From NCBI GenBank assembly GCA_044227705.1, contig JBGAWE010000081.1:1-17033 (forward strand): 17,033 bases of DNA, in the 5' to 3' direction. This DNA comes from JANOQP01 sp044227705. Its GTDB lineage: Bacteria > Bacteroidota > Bacteroidia > Chitinophagales > Saprospiraceae. Made by a program: the position numbers and the translations under genes. Every line of letters starts with the position of its first letter. The stretch's first letter is position 1. The notes under the pieces were generated by a model, which made no database searches, was not told the origin of the DNA, and worked only from the letters and a program-made list of their open reading frames with translations. Positions 14,253 through 17,033 of this stretch are shown here, in pieces.

Positions 14253-14274
14253 CAGCACAGCATTCATGCTGTGA
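14251..14274 (+). repeat. REP element, left half of an inverted pair
   Basis: A GCAG tetranucleotide (14252-14255), one spacer base, then ACAGCATTCATGCTGTGA, a near-palindrome with arms CACAGCAT and ATGCTGTG. This is the layout of REP sequences mobilised by RAYT (TnpA-REP) transposases, which usually have GTAG or GGAG at the 5' side. It overlaps the stop codon of the preceding gene (14250-14252). It matches the second element, on the opposite strand, at 21 of 24 bases. Confidence 0.75.
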
Positions 14275-14296
14275 TTGAATTTCACCAATAAAAAGC

Positions 14297-14320
14297 TCAC
14301 AGCATAAATGCTGTTCTACT
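14297..14320 (-). repeat. REP element, right half of an inverted pair
   Basis: Read on the minus strand it is AGTAGA followed by ACAGCATTTATGCTGTGA, with a full GTAG tetranucleotide (14316-14319) and a near-perfect stem CAGCAT/ATGCTG. It ends one base before the surA start codon at 14322, so the ribosome landing site of surA lies in the element. With the first copy it makes a BIME-like unit with a 22-base spacer. Confidence 0.78.
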
Positions 14321-14321
14321 T

Positions 14322-15683
14322 ATGAAATCAATTCAAATTGCACTATTGCTCATAGCCGCTCATGCGGCTGTTGCACAAACCCCGAAAATGGTCATTGACA
14401 AGGTTGTTGCCAATGTCGGACAGGAAATCGTCTTGTTGAGCGAGGTCGAGGAGCAGTATGCCTATGCAGCCACGCGCCAGTCGAAATTGCCCGAAGGTTA
14501 TCGCTGCGGGATATTTCAGGAGCTGCTGATTCAGAAGCTTTTGACTAATCAAGCACGTTTGGATTCAGTAACAGTAACTGAAGAAGAAGTCGATGCGCAA
14601 GTTGATGCCCGCTTTGACAGAATCATCGCGCAAATGGGCGGCGATGAGTCTCGTTTCGAGGAGTTCTATGGGGTTTCGGTCGGCACGATGCGCGAGCAGG
14701 TGACGGCGGATATGCGCAGCCAACTCGTCGCGCAGAAGATGCAGCAACAGGTTATCGAGGCCGTGAAGGTCACGCCGAACGAGGTGCGGGCTTTTTTCAA
14801 CCAAATCCCGAAGGACAGTCTGCCGTATTTCAACAGCGAGGTCGAATACCGCGAAATCGTGCTGAAACCGACGGTCAACGCGACGCAGCGCAAGATTGCC
14901 CTCGACAAGATCACCGACCTGCGCGACCGCATCATGAAGGGCGAGGGCTTCGGCGACCTCGCCAAAAAATACTCGCAAGACCCCGGCTCGGCGCTCGCCA
15001 ACGGCGACCTGGGGTTTGTCAAGCGCGGCACGTTCGTTCCCGAGTTCGAGGCGTCGGCCTACAACCTCGAACCGGGGCAGGTCTCGGAAGTGGTCGAGTC
15101 GCCGTTCGGTTTCCACATCATCAAGCTCGTGGAAAGGCGCGGGAACAGCATCCACGCACAGCATATCTTGATAAAACCGACCATCACGAAAGAGGATTTG
15201 ACCCTCGCAAAAACGCGGCTCGACAGCGTGAAAACCGAAATCGAGTCCGGCAAACTGACTTTTTCCGCCGCCCTCAAGCTCATCGGCGACAAGAGCACGC
15301 AGTCCTTCAACAACGACGGCCGCGTGACCAACCCCAAATCGGGAAACACCTTTTTCGAGCTGGCCGACCTCGACACCGACATCTATTTCGCCGTCGACGC
15401 GCTCGAGACAGGGAAGCTCTCGGCGCCCATTCTTTTTAAGGACGAAAGCGGCGACCAATTCTATCGCCTCGTCATGCTCACCTCGCGCTCGAAGCCGCAC
15501 AAGGCCGACCTCAAAACGGACTACAACAAAATCCAGCAGGCCTGCCTCGAACAGAAAAAGGGGAACTACATGAACACTTGGATGGCCGACAAGACGAAGA
15601 CGACCTATGTCCACATGGACCCCGGCTTTGTGGACGACTGCCCGGAACTGACGCAGTTGCTGTCCGCCAGCCCTTCCAATTAA
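14322..15683 (+). CDS. surA: Periplasmic chaperone and peptidyl-prolyl isomerase SurA
   Basis: A 453-residue periplasmic protein that escorts outer-membrane and secreted proteins. A signal peptide (1-19, ending AHAAVAQ) is followed by the SurA N-terminal helical domain at 21-155, beginning IDKVVANVGQEIVLLSEVE. Parvulin domain one covers about 175-271 and ends FGFHIIKLVERR; domain two begins HAQHILIKPTIT at 278-289 and runs to about 386. Domain two keeps the HIL histidine; domain one has lost it (YREIVL) but keeps GFHIIK. Length and domain order fit SurA. ATG 14322 gives the signal peptide directly and lies one base after the REP pair. The first 300 bases or so are visibly less GC-rich than the rest of the gene. 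A terminator follows, so it ends the three-gene cluster. Confidence 0.96.
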   Translation: MKSIQIALLLIAAHAAVAQTPKMVIDKVVANVGQEIVLLSEVEEQYAYAATRQSKLPEGYRCGIFQELLIQKLLTNQARLDSVTVTEEEVDAQVDARFDRIIAQMGGDESRFEEFYGVSVGTMREQVTADMRSQLVAQKMQQQVIEAVKVTPNEVRAFFNQIPKDSLPYFNSEVEYREIVLKPTVNATQRKIALDKITDLRDRIMKGEGFGDLAKKYSQDPGSALANGDLGFVKRGTFVPEFEASAYNLEPGQVSEVVESPFGFHIIKLVERRGNSIHAQHILIKPTITKEDLTLAKTRLDSVKTEIESGKLTFSAALKLIGDKSTQSFNNDGRVTNPKSGNTFFELADLDTDIYFAVDALETGKLSAPILFKDESGDQFYRLVMLTSRSKPHKADLKTDYNKIQQACLEQKKGNYMNTWMADKTKTTYVHMDPGFVDDCPELTQLLSASPSN

Positions 15684-15700
15684 GTCAAAAGGAAAAGGGC

Positions 15701-15734
15701 AAAAGGGCCGCGCTGACATCAGCGCGGCCCTTTT
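15701..15734. terminator. Bidirectional terminator after surA
   Basis: AAAAGGGCCGCGCTGA (15701-15716) and TCAGCGCGGCCCTTTT (15719-15734) are exact reverse complements separated by two bases. It begins 18 bases after the surA stop and ends five bases before the stop of the convergent methyltransferase gene. A-rich and T-rich ends allow it to work in both directions. Confidence 0.92.
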
Positions 15735-15738
15735 GATT

Positions 15739-16488
15739 TCATACCCGGCCGATTTTCAGGAGGACGGGCGTCGTCGCCTTTTGGACAGCAAACTCACCGC
15801 CCCAGATGTCCTTCAAATCGAGCATGAACCGGTCGACGGGGTTGCGGCCATGCGCTTTTTCGTACTTCTTCACGGCCGACCAGCTCGACAGGTAGCCCTC
15901 GAACTCGTGGAGGTGGAAACGGTTGGGGATGTGGAATTGCGGGGCCTCGATTTCCTCGAAGGGGAAGGGCAGCGTCTCGTATTTCTCGTCGATGAACCGC
16001 CGCTCGGGTTCCCAAAAACCGTCGAGTTCGTCGTGGTAAAAGCCGAGGAGGCGGTGGTTGATTTCATCCAAAACAAAAGCGGGCAGCTCGTAGCCGAAGA
16101 CCGCGACGATGGCCCCGGGCCGCGCGATGCGCCGGACTTCCCTGTAAAAAACATCGTGGTCGAACCAGTGGATGGCCTGCCCGACGGTGATCAGGTCGAA
16201 GGATTGGTCGGGCGAGGCGGCCTTTTCAGCCCGTTCGAGGCGGTACTCGATGTTGGGCAGCCGCTCGGCGTGGGCCAGTTGAGCCTCGCTGATGTCGGTG
16301 GCGACGACCTTTTCAAAATGCTCGGCGAGGATGGCGGCGACCTGTCCGTTGCCGGTTCCGACGTCCCATGCGGCGGTGCGGCCGGTGGTTTTTTCCAGTA
16401 AAAACTCGAAAAGCTCGGGCGGAAACGTCGGGCGGAACTGGGCGTAAGTCGCGGCTTGGGCGGAGAAGTTGTCTTTGACGTCTTTCAT
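15739..16488 (-). CDS. Class I SAM-dependent methyltransferase
   Basis: A 249-residue cytosolic protein with a class I Rossmann methyltransferase domain in the first 150 residues. Motif I is AAWDVGTGNGQVAAIL at about 40-55; an acidic residue ends the second strand (KVVATDIS), and SFDLITVGQAIHWFDHDVFYREVRRIARPGA marks the post-I and motif III region with the AIHWFD signature. This pattern, with MKDNFSAQAATYAQFRP at the start, is common in Methyltransf_11 proteins compared with yeast trans-aconitate methyltransferase. The substrate cannot be told. ATG 16488 is chosen; an in-frame TTG at 16509 would overlap the kinase stop. The gap to the kinase is 17 bases, so the two are probably co-transcribed. 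Confidence 0.92.
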   Translation of the reverse strand: MKDVKDNFSAQAATYAQFRPTFPPELFEFLLEKTTGRTAAWDVGTGNGQVAAILAEHFEKVVATDISEAQLAHAERLPNIEYRLERAEKAASPDQSFDLITVGQAIHWFDHDVFYREVRRIARPGAIVAVFGYELPAFVLDEINHRLLGFYHDELDGFWEPERRFIDEKYETLPFPFEEIEAPQFHIPNRFHLHEFEGYLSSWSAVKKYEKAHGRNPVDRFMLDLKDIWGGEFAVQKATTPVLLKIGRV

Positions 16489-16505
16489 CTGAATTGGTTG
16501 TCGGG

Positions 16506-17033
16506 TCAAAGTTTTATCAGCTCAAAACCTGCCAGCCGTTCGACGGTCGCGGCCCAGTTTTTCGAGAAGCCGAGCATGAATCCGCCACCGCCCGCGCCGC
16601 AGAGTTTCAGTTTGAAGACATCCGAGGCCAGCCCGTCAAGCCACGCCGTCCGGACGGACTCGGGCACCATCGGCGGCAGGTGGCGGAACTGAAAATCAGA
16701 GATGAGGTGCATCTGTTCAAACAGCGCATCCGCGTCGCCGTCGAGAAGGCTGTCGATGGCCAACTGATTGAAAACCAACAGGTTGTCCTCCAGGTTGCGG
16801 GTGAAGTGCGGGTCGCGGCACCGCTCGTTGAACCAGTCGATGAGGAGTTTGGCCTGCCGCCGCTGGCCGGTGTCGAGGAGGAAGAAGCCGCTGCCGGCGA
16901 GCGGCAATTCCGTTACTTCCCAAACCTCTTCGCCTCGCACGAGCAAGTTTTTTTGAACGAAACTCACAAGCGGGTCCAACCCCGAACTTCTTCCGTGAAA
17001 GAAGCTCTCGAGCTGGCCGAGCTTCTTTTTCAA
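16506..17033 (-). CDS. GHMP kinase, probably mevalonate kinase, 5' partial
   Basis: The frame runs off the right edge; 175 C-terminal residues are visible. They include LESFFHGRSSGLDPLVSFV, the region holding the catalytic aspartate of GHMP kinases (SGLDP), and KLCGAGGGGFMLGF near the end, the C-terminal glycine-rich motif. The wording FFHGxSSGxDPL is familiar from mevalonate kinases of Bacteroidota. If so, it phosphorylates mevalonate for isoprenoid synthesis, and this organism uses the mevalonate route instead of, or beside, the DXP route. The ATP-binding PxxxGLGSSA motif would lie beyond the edge. The leading residue at 17033 is not a start. Other GHMP members cannot be excluded from this part alone. 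The gene precedes the methyltransferase in the same direction. Confidence 0.85.
   Translation of the reverse strand: MKKKLGQLESFFHGRSSGLDPLVSFVQKNLLVRGEEVWEVTELPLAGSGFFLLDTGQRRQAKLLIDWFNERCRDPHFTRNLEDNLLVFNQLAIDSLLDGDADALFEQMHLISDFQFRHLPPMVPESVRTAWLDGLASDVFKLKLCGAGGGGFMLGFSKNWAATVERLAGFELIKL

Overview
The window reads as chromosomal DNA of a GC-rich member of the Bacteroidota, perhaps a Saprospiria-like or Hymenobacter-like lineage; the placement below phylum is a guess. The reasons are a type IX secretion C-terminal sorting domain at the left edge, a TAnnTTTG-type -7 promoter element before metK, AT-rich leaders without clear Shine-Dalgarno sequences, the three-gene SurA cluster typical of the phylum, and a GHMP kinase resembling mevalonate kinases of this group. 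No rRNA, tRNA, CRISPR array, insertion sequence or phage gene was seen.

Layout. 1-4034 (+): the 3' end of a type IX-secreted protein gene, then lysS (lysyl-tRNA synthetase), an amidohydrolase/deaminase and lipA (lipoyl synthase), closely spaced in one direction. 4131-5107: a DUF1801 (YdhG/frataxin-like) gene on the minus strand, divergent from a small lipoprotein gene. 5229-6491 (+): metK, preceded by an overlapping terminator/promoter and followed by a strong terminator. 6636-11296 (-): three co-directional genes of poorly known function: a complete DUF5682 protein (8999-11296), a small unknown beta-rich protein (8249-8722) and a YegP-like (DUF1508) protein with a long Ala/Pro-rich tail (6636-8087). 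11387-15683 (+): three SurA/parvulin-type periplasmic chaperone genes. 15739-17033 (-): the 3' part of a mevalonate-kinase-like gene and a SAM-dependent methyltransferase.

How the genes fit together. LipA and MetK are linked through S-adenosylmethionine, but otherwise the left part is housekeeping. The SurA cluster would chaperone outer-membrane and secreted proteins, such as type IX substrates. The minus-strand island is the most accessory-looking part. DUF5682 proteins usually sit with a MoxR-type ATPase, a VWA protein, DUF5691 and SWIM proteins; here none of these is present.

The most interesting signals are non-coding. First, a recurring near-palindrome GTTGAAAATCAAY lies in six gene junctions and in one coding region. 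Second, an inverted REP pair (BIME-like) fills the whole gap before surA. Third, a promoter -7 element sits in the loop of a terminator-like hairpin before metK. Fourth, the DUF5682 gene has no ATG or GTG start ahead of its conserved domain.
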